Part shown: positions 27,266 to 34,315 of the stretch, piece after piece
Layout of the letters: each line of letters starts with the position of its first letter
How positions within the stretch are numbered: position 1 is the stretch's first letter
Notes under the pieces: generated by a model
Told to the model about the DNA's origin: nothing
The model's input: only the letters and a program-made list of their open reading frames with translations
The model's database searches: none
Assembly: GCF_004344915.1 (NCBI RefSeq)
Contig: NZ_SKFG01000001.1
Location: forward strand, 62,001 to 126,000
Direction: 5' to 3'
Length of the DNA stretch: 64,000 nucleotides
DNA from: Paenibacillus albiflavus
Lineage (GTDB): Bacteria; Bacillota; Bacilli; Paenibacillales; NBRC-103111
Program-made: the position numbers and the translations under genes

Positions 27266-27823
27266 CTACATCAAATCACCTTCTTTGTTCCCCTCTTTTT
27301 CATATACTTGTTGCGTAAAATGATTTAGTGAAGCGATGCATTCATCCAATTTATTTTGACTTTCTACACTGGAATGCGATTGGAAAAAATCACGGTTCAA
27401 AATTTTTCGGTGCCACCTTTTGAGCCGAACCAATTCTACTTCATTTTCTTCTACTTCGTGATATGTGAATTTCCCCCTACTCGTTTCCTTCTTAATTTCT
27501 TCAAAAAAGGCATTACAGTTCTCGATAAATTCCGCATATTCGACTTCACGTTGTTGATTAAATGCGTGGATCATCTCCTCTTCAGTAATATCCGAAAACT
27601 GTTCAACCTCTAACACAATAACCTCGCCATGGTTTTCGGAAATGAGATTTTGAAGTTTAATTGCTTTCTCTTGGATACTTGATGTAAGTGGAAGTACGCA
27701 TACGGATTGCTGTAAATAAAAAGCCCCAATTGATTTTAGCGTCCGCCATATACGAACACGCAATGTAGATGGCTCTGCAGGTACACGATATGATAATATA
27801 AGCCATTTCCGCTTTTCGCTCAA
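27266..27823 (-). CDS. chrB: ChrB N-terminal-domain protein
   Basis: 185 residues matching the N-terminal domain of chromate resistance regulator ChrB: 'WLILSYRVPAEPSTLRVRIWRTLKSIGAFYLQQSVCVLP' is the family signature. In proteobacteria ChrB is a chromate-sensing regulator of the chr operon; the Bacillota forms are short. No chrA follows; instead a MntP-like exporter is divergent, separated by 120 bp that hold two copies of a 20-bp dyad. A role as metal- or oxyanion-responsive regulator of that exporter is an inference. Confidence 0.75.
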   Translation of the reverse strand: MSEKRKWLILSYRVPAEPSTLRVRIWRTLKSIGAFYLQQSVCVLPLTSSIQEKAIKLQNLISENHGEVIVLEVEQFSDITEEEMIHAFNQQREVEYAEFIENCNAFFEEIKKETSRGKFTYHEVEENEVELVRLKRWHRKILNRDFFQSHSSVESQNKLDECIASLNHFTQQVYEKEGNKEGDLM

Positions 27824-27852
27824 AAATATTTCCTCCTATTCCTTATTTTAAA

Positions 27853-27917
27853 AATGAAACACTTGTTGCATTTATCAAAATGTTATACTATATATAAATG
27901 TAACATTTGTTTCATTT
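27853..27917. promoter_or_regulatory. two copies of a 20-bp dyad between chrB-like and mntP-like genes
   Basis: Both copies fit AATGNAACANNTGTTNCATT (27853-27872 and 27898-27917), each with one mismatch between its arms, and the two lie 45 bp apart. A candidate -35/-10 pair for mntP (TTGTTG, 17 bp, TACTAT) begins inside the left copy. Confidence 0.6.
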
Positions 27918-27943
27918 TTGTACAACTTTAAGGGGGAATCGTC

Positions 27944-28504
27944 TTGGTCGTCTTGAAAATGTTTGCTTTGATTTTATCACTTGGAATGGATACGCTTATG
28001 ATTTCAATGACTTTAGGGTGTATTAAAACTAAAAGTAAAACGAAAATCGCACTTACATTTGCATTTGCAGAGGCACTAATGCCATTAATTGGGCTATTCA
28101 TCGGAAAAGGCGCAGGTCAACTCATTGGTAATTGGGCTTCATTAATTGGGGCAACTGCTCTATTGACGGTAGCCATTTGGTTAATCTTCTTTGAGGACGA
28201 GGATAACGCAGAAGAAAAGTTGGAAGGGAATTTGATTGGTTGGACATTATTCATAACAGCACTTAGTATCAGTTTGGATGAATTGGCAGTTGGCTTCTCA
28301 ATCGGTCTTGTTGGAGTACCTATTGCGTTAACCATCAGTTTAGTTGCGCTTCAAGCATTCATTTTTACGTTTGTTGGACTTACGTTTGGTTCAAAGTTGA
28401 AAAGATATCTTGGTGAATGGTCAGAGAAATTAGCTGGCATTATTCTTGGATTGCTTGGATTGTGGATACTAGTTGATGCCATCACACATTTATTACATCA
28501 TTAA
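27944..28504 (+). CDS. MntP/YtaF-family cation efflux membrane protein
   Basis: 186 residues with six hydrophobic segments in two repeats of three. The motifs 'LILSLGMDTLMISMTLG' and 'ITALSISLDELAVGFSIG', each with an acidic residue in a helix, are typical of the MntP manganese exporter superfamily. A TTG start at 27944 is chosen because GGGGG lies seven bases upstream; the first ATG (27959) lacks a site. The close link to a ChrB-like protein raises the question whether the cargo is manganese or another metal. Confidence 0.82.
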   Translation: MVVLKMFALILSLGMDTLMISMTLGCIKTKSKTKIALTFAFAEALMPLIGLFIGKGAGQLIGNWASLIGATALLTVAIWLIFFEDEDNAEEKLEGNLIGWTLFITALSISLDELAVGFSIGLVGVPIALTISLVALQAFIFTFVGLTFGSKLKRYLGEWSEKLAGIILGLLGLWILVDAITHLLHH

Positions 28505-28535
28505 TCATTTTTGAGATATGTGTACACACAAAAGA

Positions 28536-28558
28536 CTGATCCTCATGTACAGGATCAG
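28536..28558. terminator. stem-loop after the mntP-like gene
   Basis: CTGATCCT (28536-28543) pairs with AGGATCAG (28551-28558); tails are short on both sides (leftward TCTTTTG). Confidence 0.5.
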
Positions 28559-28627
28559 CCTACGTTTAGCGATTCTTTTAATATACAACGATAAAAATAG
28601 GTTAGCAGCAGCTTTATCATCGGGATT

Positions 28628-29602
28628 TTACCTTTGCAAATGATGCTTCTCATGAATTACCTTCATATAATACTGCAAATAACCTTCAGTCATGTTGTTG
28701 ATGTGAAAATGCTGGGATACGTAGTTCCGAAGTTCCCATGGTGTATACATATTCTGAATATACCGTAACTTTCCGGCCATTTCACTTGGTGTATTACATA
28801 TATAGTGTGGCAGGCCATGCAGCACTTCTTTTACAGAGCCTTTGTTTAATGCAAGAACAGGGGTACCGCATGCCAGCGATTCGATCATGACCAAGCCGAA
28901 AGGCTCACTCCATTGAATTGGAAATAATACACAACGCGCATATTTCAACAAATCCTGCCGCTCCTGACCTCCGACAGGCCCAACGTAAGTCAGCTTATGG
29001 TTATTTTTCAGTTTTGGAGAAATATAGCGATTGAAATAACCCGTATCATGTTTCGGTCCTGCGATTATTAGTCGACTATTGGTCTGTTCCGCCACCTCTA
29101 TAGCTTGGGCGACTCCCTTCGAAGGAACAATCCGTCCTAAAAATAACAAATAATCTTGTTTGGTAGGACTAAATTGATACGCTTCAGGAGATATGCCATT
29201 ATAAATAAAAGTTCCCTTCCCCCTGCCAACCGAGTGCAAAGCCTCATTGCTTACATATACTGGATGAGATGCATCGGTCATTTTGGGAATATGGCGAGTT
29301 GATACAATAGGAATCCCCATAGATAAACTGCTCATGATTGAACTGAACGTATGATCATGGATAATGTCAACGTTCGGAGGAAGTGTTTCTTGAACATATC
29401 TTCCTATTGTGAAATCGAAAAATTCATCAAAAGGGTAACTATATAACGTACCGCTGCTGCGACTTCCGCCACGTGCATACAAGATAACCTCATGCCCTCT
29501 TTTGGCGATCTCCTCACTCAATTCGAAAACGATTCGTTCAGTCCCGCCATCTCTTGGTGGCGGTAAAATTGTAGTATTGGAGGATACTACAGCGATTTTC
29601 AT
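28628..29602 (-). CDS. family 4 glycosyltransferase (GT-B fold)
   Basis: 324 residues. N-terminal 'PPRDGGTERIVFELSEEIAKRGHEVILYA' and C-terminal 'EPFGLVMIESLACGTPVLALNKGSVKEV' with the E-x7-E motif define a GT4 retaining glycosyltransferase, cytoplasmic, using a nucleotide sugar. Its ATG overlaps the preceding gene's stop by ATGA, making it the third gene of a translationally coupled trio. Donor and acceptor are unknown; spore-surface glycosylation is inferred from the island. Confidence 0.88.
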   Translation of the reverse strand: MKIAVVSSNTTILPPPRDGGTERIVFELSEEIAKRGHEVILYARGGSRSSGTLYSYPFDEFFDFTIGRYVQETLPPNVDIIHDHTFSSIMSSLSMGIPIVSTRHIPKMTDASHPVYVSNEALHSVGRGKGTFIYNGISPEAYQFSPTKQDYLLFLGRIVPSKGVAQAIEVAEQTNSRLIIAGPKHDTGYFNRYISPKLKNNHKLTYVGPVGGQERQDLLKYARCVLFPIQWSEPFGLVMIESLACGTPVLALNKGSVKEVLHGLPHYICNTPSEMAGKLRYIQNMYTPWELRNYVSQHFHINNMTEGYLQYYMKVIHEKHHLQR

Positions 29603-30618
29603 GCATGGTCAGCTCCTTTCGATGTAGACATGATCTGCCTATTGCTGAGCTCGAATGGATTCGCCGGGACATGATCGTGGTGCAAATCTCGAAATTTGAT
29701 TCTTGCTTCATCAGCTATCTTCTCTCCGCTTTGGTAGCTACCATAACTCCATACAGCGTGTTGTCTTAATCCATATGAATCATGTGAATTTATGTTCGTT
29801 TGATAATGATTTCTAAGAATTTGCATCCTCATGCTTTGTCTTTCTGACAAGGAATCAAGGTGCAGATCAAAATTGTTGTTCTCATTGCCAAAATTCATCA
29901 ATCGTAAAGGTCCACCCTTTAGCATAATGCTGTTATTGCTTTGAGATTCAATTTCTCGCGATTGTTCATAAAAGTTCCAAAATCCGACTTGATATCCCGA
30001 ATGCCTGAGTATGCCCGCATTAAAGAAAACATTCGCAAAATTCAACCATTTCTGATCAAAAAAGTTACTTGCGTACGGATCGCGTATATCTCTATTCAGT
30101 TTGTCAGACCACCACAATAGAAAGTCCTTTGCTTCATCGCTCCGTTTGAGTGCAATAAAACCACCAAAAAAAGTTCCATCATTTAATAGACTCATTTCGC
30201 GTTCATAGGCATCTGTAAAATGAACGTCTATTAGATGAGGTGTTACAACGATCGGATAATGATCTAACATGTGAATAGCTTCAGGAATCGGTCCGCAAAA
30301 ATAAGTAAAACAATCTACGTAAACAACAATATCGGCACTGCGGTCGGTTTCAAACAAATGATGAAGCAATTGTGCCTTAATCGAATTTTGACTTAATGGG
30401 ACAGTAAGTTTGAACATAAACCGATTAAAGTTAGGGATCGACAAGTTTTTGGCAAGAATGATCTGATCGAACAATACAGAGCTAGAAACCGCATTCGGTA
30501 CTTCTTCCTCTACAAGTCCAAGGACTATTTTGACATTGGAAATATGCTTGCGTAGAGATTTGGCCATTTCCATCGCATATGGTACATGAGATAAGGTTGC
30601 CGTTGTACATACGATCAT
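29599..30618 (-). CDS. GT-A-type glycosyltransferase-like protein, probably catalytically degenerate
   Basis: 339 residues, a paralogue of the protein encoded directly upstream: shared blocks include 'WWSDKLNR', 'DQKWLNFANVFFN', 'HSGYQVGFWNFYEQ' and 'NPFELSNR'. In the upstream protein the metal-binding motif is DSD (LFLDSDMQVL) and a later block is HHHG; here the same positions read DCF (VYVDCFTYF) and NFGN. Loss of both metal ligands suggests a non-catalytic partner or a changed mechanism. Start and stop both overlap neighbours by ATGA. Confidence 0.72.
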   Translation of the reverse strand: MIVCTTATLSHVPYAMEMAKSLRKHISNVKIVLGLVEEEVPNAVSSSVLFDQIILAKNLSIPNFNRFMFKLTVPLSQNSIKAQLLHHLFETDRSADIVVYVDCFTYFCGPIPEAIHMLDHYPIVVTPHLIDVHFTDAYEREMSLLNDGTFFGGFIALKRSDEAKDFLLWWSDKLNRDIRDPYASNFFDQKWLNFANVFFNAGILRHSGYQVGFWNFYEQSREIESQSNNSIMLKGGPLRLMNFGNENNNFDLHLDSLSERQSMRMQILRNHYQTNINSHDSYGLRQHAVWSYGSYQSGEKIADEARIKFRDLHHDHVPANPFELSNRQIMSTSKGADHA

Positions 30619-31952
30619 ATAGTCCTGCTCCTCTTCAAATGAAAATGTCGAGTCCTTGTCTTTTTCCCCAATTTAATAATTACTTTTACTAATATGACAA
30701 TACGTAAACGTCTTCTTAAATGTCTTCTTAAACGTCTTCTTTTATTAAGAGCTACTTTAAATTGCCTGGAAGTGACCTTTGATCGACCTTTAAGTACTAA
30801 TGCAAGCTGTCGTTTCCTTATCGCTATCTTTCTTCTCATTCTAAATAAACGTTTGAATTTCTTCTTCATGAGTACTTTTCTCCTCCTCTTACTCCATCTG
30901 ATTCTTCTTCTTTTGGTTATTCGTCGCTTACGTGGTTGTTCGATATTTTCCGGTTTCTCTTGATATTGGCCAAAAAACTCATTGTTAAGATGAAATGGAT
31001 TAGGATGTTCTTTTTCCAATTTCAAATTATTGCGATAAATTAATCTGGATGCTCTTAAAATGGAAGTACCGTTTGTAAAAAATTGATACCCCCATGGGAT
31101 AGAAGAAAACCGATGTCTCCCCATATCATTCAACTGTTTGACATATTCTGTTGTTAACTCGCTTAATACTTGGTGATCTTTTACGAAGTCCTCAGACTTA
31201 ACATTATTCTCCATTTCGTTGATTCCATGATGATGAAGGATATACAATGGCTCACCATTAACCACAATCTGACCATTTTCTCTTCGTGAGATTTGCCGCT
31301 CGTTAAAGTTCCAACCTGCAATGTTATAGCCAGGATGCTTAATAACTTCGACATCATTAAAAAATGCGGAAACAAGATTCAGCCACTTCTGTTCTGCAAA
31401 AAGCGTATCATATTCAGCAAAATAGGCGTGCCGTTCAAGCCGCTTTGACCACCAATTAATAAAATTTTGGCCCTCGCTTGACCGCGAAACCCCAATAAGT
31501 CCTGCATTATACACGCCATATTTGAAATTGTCGTATTCATTGCCTTTGTAAATGTGTTGTGGCGTTAGGAGGATGGAGCTTCTATTAAATCGTCCTGAAA
31601 GATCATCTAACGGAGCTAAAACTTGCATATCGCTGTCCAAAAATAATACATGGTTTTCTTCCTTATATTTATTGAAAATGTAGTTCAATAGCGGAGCTTT
31701 AGCGAAACAACATGCTTCCCATGCTTCATATTTGAAAATCATTTGATCGAAGTTACCTTTCCAAGTATCCTTGCACAAAATAACTTCATCAAAAAATGGA
31801 AATTCGGCAAACTCCGGGTTCAAGCTGCGTTCCACTAGACTAACAACTACTTTGAACTCGGGGTGATGCATTTTAATAGACTGTGCCAATACTTTAGCTC
31901 TTGCTATATGGCTATTTGTCACTACTGTGCCTATAATCACGTATTCAGCCAA
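30615..31952 (-). CDS. GT-A-type glycosyltransferase with a long Arg/Lys-rich C-terminal tail
   Basis: 445 residues. Residues 1-335 look like a nucleotide-diphospho-sugar transferase (GT8-like): 'VIIGTVVTNSHIARAKVLAQSIK', DxD in 'LFLDSDMQVLAPL', 'AGLIGVSRS', 'WNFNERQISRRE', 'YILHHHGIN'. Residues about 340-445 are a separate tail in which roughly half the residues are Arg or Lys (about 50 of 106), with clusters such as KRRRIRWSKRRRK and RRLRRHLRRRLR. The tail does not resemble a repeat of the catalytic part. First gene of the coupled trio; a SigK-like promoter lies 32 bp upstream. Confidence 0.82.
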   Translation of the reverse strand: MAEYVIIGTVVTNSHIARAKVLAQSIKMHHPEFKVVVSLVERSLNPEFAEFPFFDEVILCKDTWKGNFDQMIFKYEAWEACCFAKAPLLNYIFNKYKEENHVLFLDSDMQVLAPLDDLSGRFNRSSILLTPQHIYKGNEYDNFKYGVYNAGLIGVSRSSEGQNFINWWSKRLERHAYFAEYDTLFAEQKWLNLVSAFFNDVEVIKHPGYNIAGWNFNERQISRRENGQIVVNGEPLYILHHHGINEMENNVKSEDFVKDHQVLSELTTEYVKQLNDMGRHRFSSIPWGYQFFTNGTSILRASRLIYRNNLKLEKEHPNPFHLNNEFFGQYQEKPENIEQPRKRRITKRRRIRWSKRRRKVLMKKKFKRLFRMRRKIAIRKRQLALVLKGRSKVTSRQFKVALNKRRRLRRHLRRRLRIVILVKVIIKLGKKTRTRHFHLKRSRTI

Positions 31953-31983
31953 CTCCTTTCACAGTGCCTTATAGTTTTCTAAC

Positions 31984-32012
31984 CAATATATGCAAGTCTA
32001 TTTGTAAAGTAA
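31984..32012 (-). promoter_or_regulatory. SigK-like promoter of the glycosyltransferase trio
   Basis: Leftward -10 CATATATTG (complement of 31984-31992; one mismatch to CATANNNTA) with AC 16 bp upstream. It lies 32 bp before the start codon. Confidence 0.45.
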
Positions 32013-32073
32013 TAGGCTATTAATCTAGGAAAAAGACCTATTTAAGGCCCTTGTCCCATATATACACAAAAAA

Positions 32074-32108
32074 TCCTCCCACTTCGGCGTAAAGCCTTAG
32101 AGGAAGGA
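32074..32108 (-). terminator. terminator of the jelly-roll protein gene
   Basis: Leftward, TCCTTCCTCTAAGGC and GCCGAAGTGGGAGGA form an imperfect stem around TTTAC, followed by TTTTTTG. Confidence 0.65.
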
Positions 32109-32121
32109 CAACTAGTTGTCA

Positions 32122-32562
32122 TTATGATGTAGATTCAACGAGTTTGGTAATGACCATTGTTACTTGGGAGAACGGAGTGATCGGTCCACCCTGCGTATCA
32201 ACACGCAGTTCCAAAGTAGCGGTAGCTGCTGTAACGATAAATAGAGCATCTCCGGAAGTATGACCATCACCATCGAATGTTGGGCCTGCTGAGAAGCCTT
32301 GATCTTGGAATTGTCCGTTTACAAATAGCGCCATTTTAATAGTTTCATTGGCATTGAAGATACTAACCGTATAGTTAACTACATATCTTCCTGTCTTCAA
32401 TACAATCGTAGAATTATCGGGTAAAAGGGTAATATCTGTTTCTCCAGCTGGTGAAAAAATATTTTCATTAAACATAACTGATGAACCTGGATTAAACGAT
32501 TGGCTTGAACTAAGCGTAATATGAAAACTAGCAGCTGATACAGCCATTAATAGATCACTCAC
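32122..32562 (-). CDS. stand-alone jelly-roll (BclA-C/C1q-TNF-like) spore-surface protein
   Basis: 146 residues, beta-rich, no signal peptide, no cysteine. It resembles the C-terminal trimerising domain of BclA-type exosporium proteins: 'GSSVMFNENIFSPAGETDITLLPDNSTIVLKTGRYVVNYTVSIFNANETIKMALFVNG' follows the strand order of that fold, with the 'TGRYVVNY' strand. There is no collagen stalk, so it may form filament tips by itself or assemble with other chains. A SigK-like promoter lies 33 bp upstream. Confidence 0.7.
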   Translation of the reverse strand: MSDLLMAVSAASFHITLSSSQSFNPGSSVMFNENIFSPAGETDITLLPDNSTIVLKTGRYVVNYTVSIFNANETIKMALFVNGQFQDQGFSAGPTFDGDGHTSGDALFIVTAATATLELRVDTQGGPITPFSQVTMVITKLVESTS

Positions 32563-32594
32563 TTTCTGTCGTTAATTTTTTCTCTATCTGATCG

Positions 32595-32641
32595 TATTAT
32601 ATGAAAGTGAATTCTATCTGCTACTAATAAGAGTCTAATAG
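32595..32641 (-). promoter_or_regulatory. SigK-like promoter with a conserved upstream block (copy 1)
   Basis: -10 CATATAATA (complement of 32595-32603) exactly fits CATANNNTA. The upstream block shares TAGTAGCAGATA and GACTCTTA with copy 2 at 33757-33801; the AC position reads GC. Confidence 0.55.
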
Positions 32642-32657
32642 ATTGTAAATAGATCGT

Positions 32658-33677
32658 TTAATTAATACTAGAAGAATCACCAATGATGAATTTGCTAGGT
32701 TTATTTGAGTTAATAGAACTAGAGATTTCGACTTTGGATCCGAAGATGCTTCCGTGTGCATTGAGATTTGACAGGTGAACATGATCGATCAGAATGCTGT
32801 TCTCTATCCGACAGTCGGTCAGGAAACAGTTGGGGCCAATATAAACATAAGGTCCGATAACGCTTCGAACCAGCTTTGCTGAGGGATGAATATTAACAGG
32901 TGGAATAAGCGTAACGTTTGCTTCGCGAAGTGATTGTTCATGGGTTGAAGGCATGTGTTCGTGACCTGCATCCAATTTGTATCGATTAACAGCCAGCCAA
33001 CGATCCGTATTGCCAATATCAAAGAATGGCTCTGTCGTAATGCTGTACGTGACCTGTTTCCCCACATTGATAAGCATCATAATGGCATCGGTCAATTCAT
33101 ACTCCCCGCGCTTAGACGGCTTAAGCTGATCTATTGCCTTCCAGATATCACTACTATAAAAGGCATAAGCACCCACTATTGCCAAATTGGACTTAGGCTC
33201 AAGCGGCTTCTCTTGCAAACCAACGATTGTGTTGTTGGAAATATGAGCAATGCCGTATTGCTGTGGATCCTCCACTTCAGTTAGTAAAATGGACGCCGCG
33301 ATATCTCTGTTGTCCGGTAATGCTATTAATGGCTCCAGTGCGCCTTCTATCAGATTATCACCTAGCATTAAAAAAAAGGGAGCTTCATTAATAAAGGAGT
33401 GGGCAGCTTTAACGGCATATGCTAATCCCAGCGGCTCCTCTTGCATTATATAAGTGAGTGACACCCCATAAGCTTCCCCATTACCCAGCGTTTCTGGTAT
33501 CAGCTTTTGGGTGGGACTCATTACAATCCCGATTTCCCGTATCCCTAGCCTCGCAAATTTACTAATGATAGAGATAACGATAGGTTCACCGTAGACAGGA
33601 ATCAAACATTTGGGCTTCGTATAAGTGAACGGCTGGAGTCGCGTACCTTTTCCAGCACATAAAATTAATCCCTTCAA
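32658..33677 (-). CDS. glucose-1-phosphate thymidylyltransferase-like nucleotidyltransferase (long form)
   Basis: 339 residues. The N-terminal nucleotidyltransferase domain has the signature 'LCAGKGTRLQPFTYTKPKCLIPV' and 'FFLMLGDNLIEG'; residues about 245-339 look like a left-handed beta-helix ('IHPSAKLVRSVIGPYVYIGPNCFLTDCRIENSIL'). The enzyme activates a sugar-1-phosphate (probably glucose-1-P with dTTP or UTP). It presumably supplies activated sugar to the nearby glycosyltransferases. The symbol rmlA/rfbA is used for this family, but specificity is not proven. A SigK-like promoter lies 80 bp upstream. Confidence 0.85.
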   Translation of the reverse strand: MKGLILCAGKGTRLQPFTYTKPKCLIPVYGEPIVISIISKFARLGIREIGIVMSPTQKLIPETLGNGEAYGVSLTYIMQEEPLGLAYAVKAAHSFINEAPFFLMLGDNLIEGALEPLIALPDNRDIAASILLTEVEDPQQYGIAHISNNTIVGLQEKPLEPKSNLAIVGAYAFYSSDIWKAIDQLKPSKRGEYELTDAIMMLINVGKQVTYSITTEPFFDIGNTDRWLAVNRYKLDAGHEHMPSTHEQSLREANVTLIPPVNIHPSAKLVRSVIGPYVYIGPNCFLTDCRIENSILIDHVHLSNLNAHGSIFGSKVEISSSINSNKPSKFIIGDSSSIN

Positions 33678-33756
33678 TAAAATAACCTCCTAACGCTAAT
33701 TACCAACATCGCCTTTCTTCTAAATGGTTTTGGAAACATACACTGTTCTTGTAAAT

Positions 33757-33801
33757 TACTATATGAATGTGATATGTATCTGCTACTAGTAAGAGTCTAA
33801 G
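33757..33801 (-). promoter_or_regulatory. SigK-like promoter with a conserved upstream block (copy 2)
   Basis: -10 CATATAGTA (complement of 33757-33765) exactly fits CATANNNTA; shares TAGTAGCAGATA and GACTCTTA with the promoter at 32595-32641 at the same spacing. Confidence 0.55.
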
Positions 33802-33823
33802 TAGAAAGAAAAATACGCCAACA

Positions 33824-33854
33824 CCAAAAAACCTCCGTCAGCTGACGAGGGTTT
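33824..33854 (-). terminator. terminator of the small basic protein gene
   Basis: AAACCTCCGTCA (33829-33840) pairs with TGACGAGGGTTT (33843-33854) around GC; leftward tail TTTTTTGG. It begins directly after the stop at 33856. Confidence 0.65.
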
Positions 33855-33855
33855 G

Positions 33856-34056
33856 TTAAGTTATAACTATTTTTATGTTCATCAGTACAAGAAGAACATT
33901 ATTTGGCTGCAGATTTAATCGGATACCCACTTTAACCTGGCTTTGTTTTTTAAGTGATCGGGGTGCAACCGTTTTTATCGACTTCCGTGGTGTTCTCCCT
34001 CTGGCACAGATCTTTCTCTTCAATAATCTACGCTTCACTGGCTGCATCAGCTGCAC
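33856..34056 (-). CDS. small very basic protein, tentative
   Basis: About 66 residues from a GTG at 34056 (TGGAGA ten bases upstream). The first half is strongly basic (…KRRLLKRKICARGRTPRKS…), the second half is hydrophobic and beta-like (…KVGIRLNLQ…VLLVLMNIKIVIT). In size and charge it recalls the 62-residue protein at 41.9 kb and the Arg/Lys tail at 30.6-30.9 kb, although no sequence identity is clear. A terminator follows immediately, which supports a leftward gene. The frame is open further upstream to 34191, so the start is uncertain; gene debris is the alternative. Confidence 0.35.
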   Translation of the reverse strand: MQLMQPVKRRLLKRKICARGRTPRKSIKTVAPRSLKKQSQVKVGIRLNLQPNNVLLVLMNIKIVIT

Positions 34057-34211
34057 TTGAGAAAATCTCCAGGGGGTTAGGTTTAGATTCTCTGTATAGT
34101 GAAAAAAACCAAAGGAAAGTGGATTCCAGCATTTGATATCACCGGCAAAGTGTACGATTTTGTTCTGAAAGTCCTGATCTGCACCAGGCAACCTGTCTTA
34201 TGAGCATCATG

Positions 34212-34243
34212 CCCCCACAGATTTGCTGTAGGGGTATTGTTTT
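34212..34243 (+). terminator. rightward stem-loop with T-run and no obvious gene before it
   Basis: CCCCCACAG (34212-34220), loop ATTTG, CTGTAGGGG (34226-34234) then TATTGTTTTT. No rightward gene ends nearby; it may be a leader structure for the 34316 gene or a relic. Confidence 0.45.
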
Positions 34244-34315
34244 TGGCTCAGATGAATAAGATTAATCGATAATTTAATCTAAGGCGGAGCAAGTACTGCT
34301 CAAAGGAGGAAAGTT

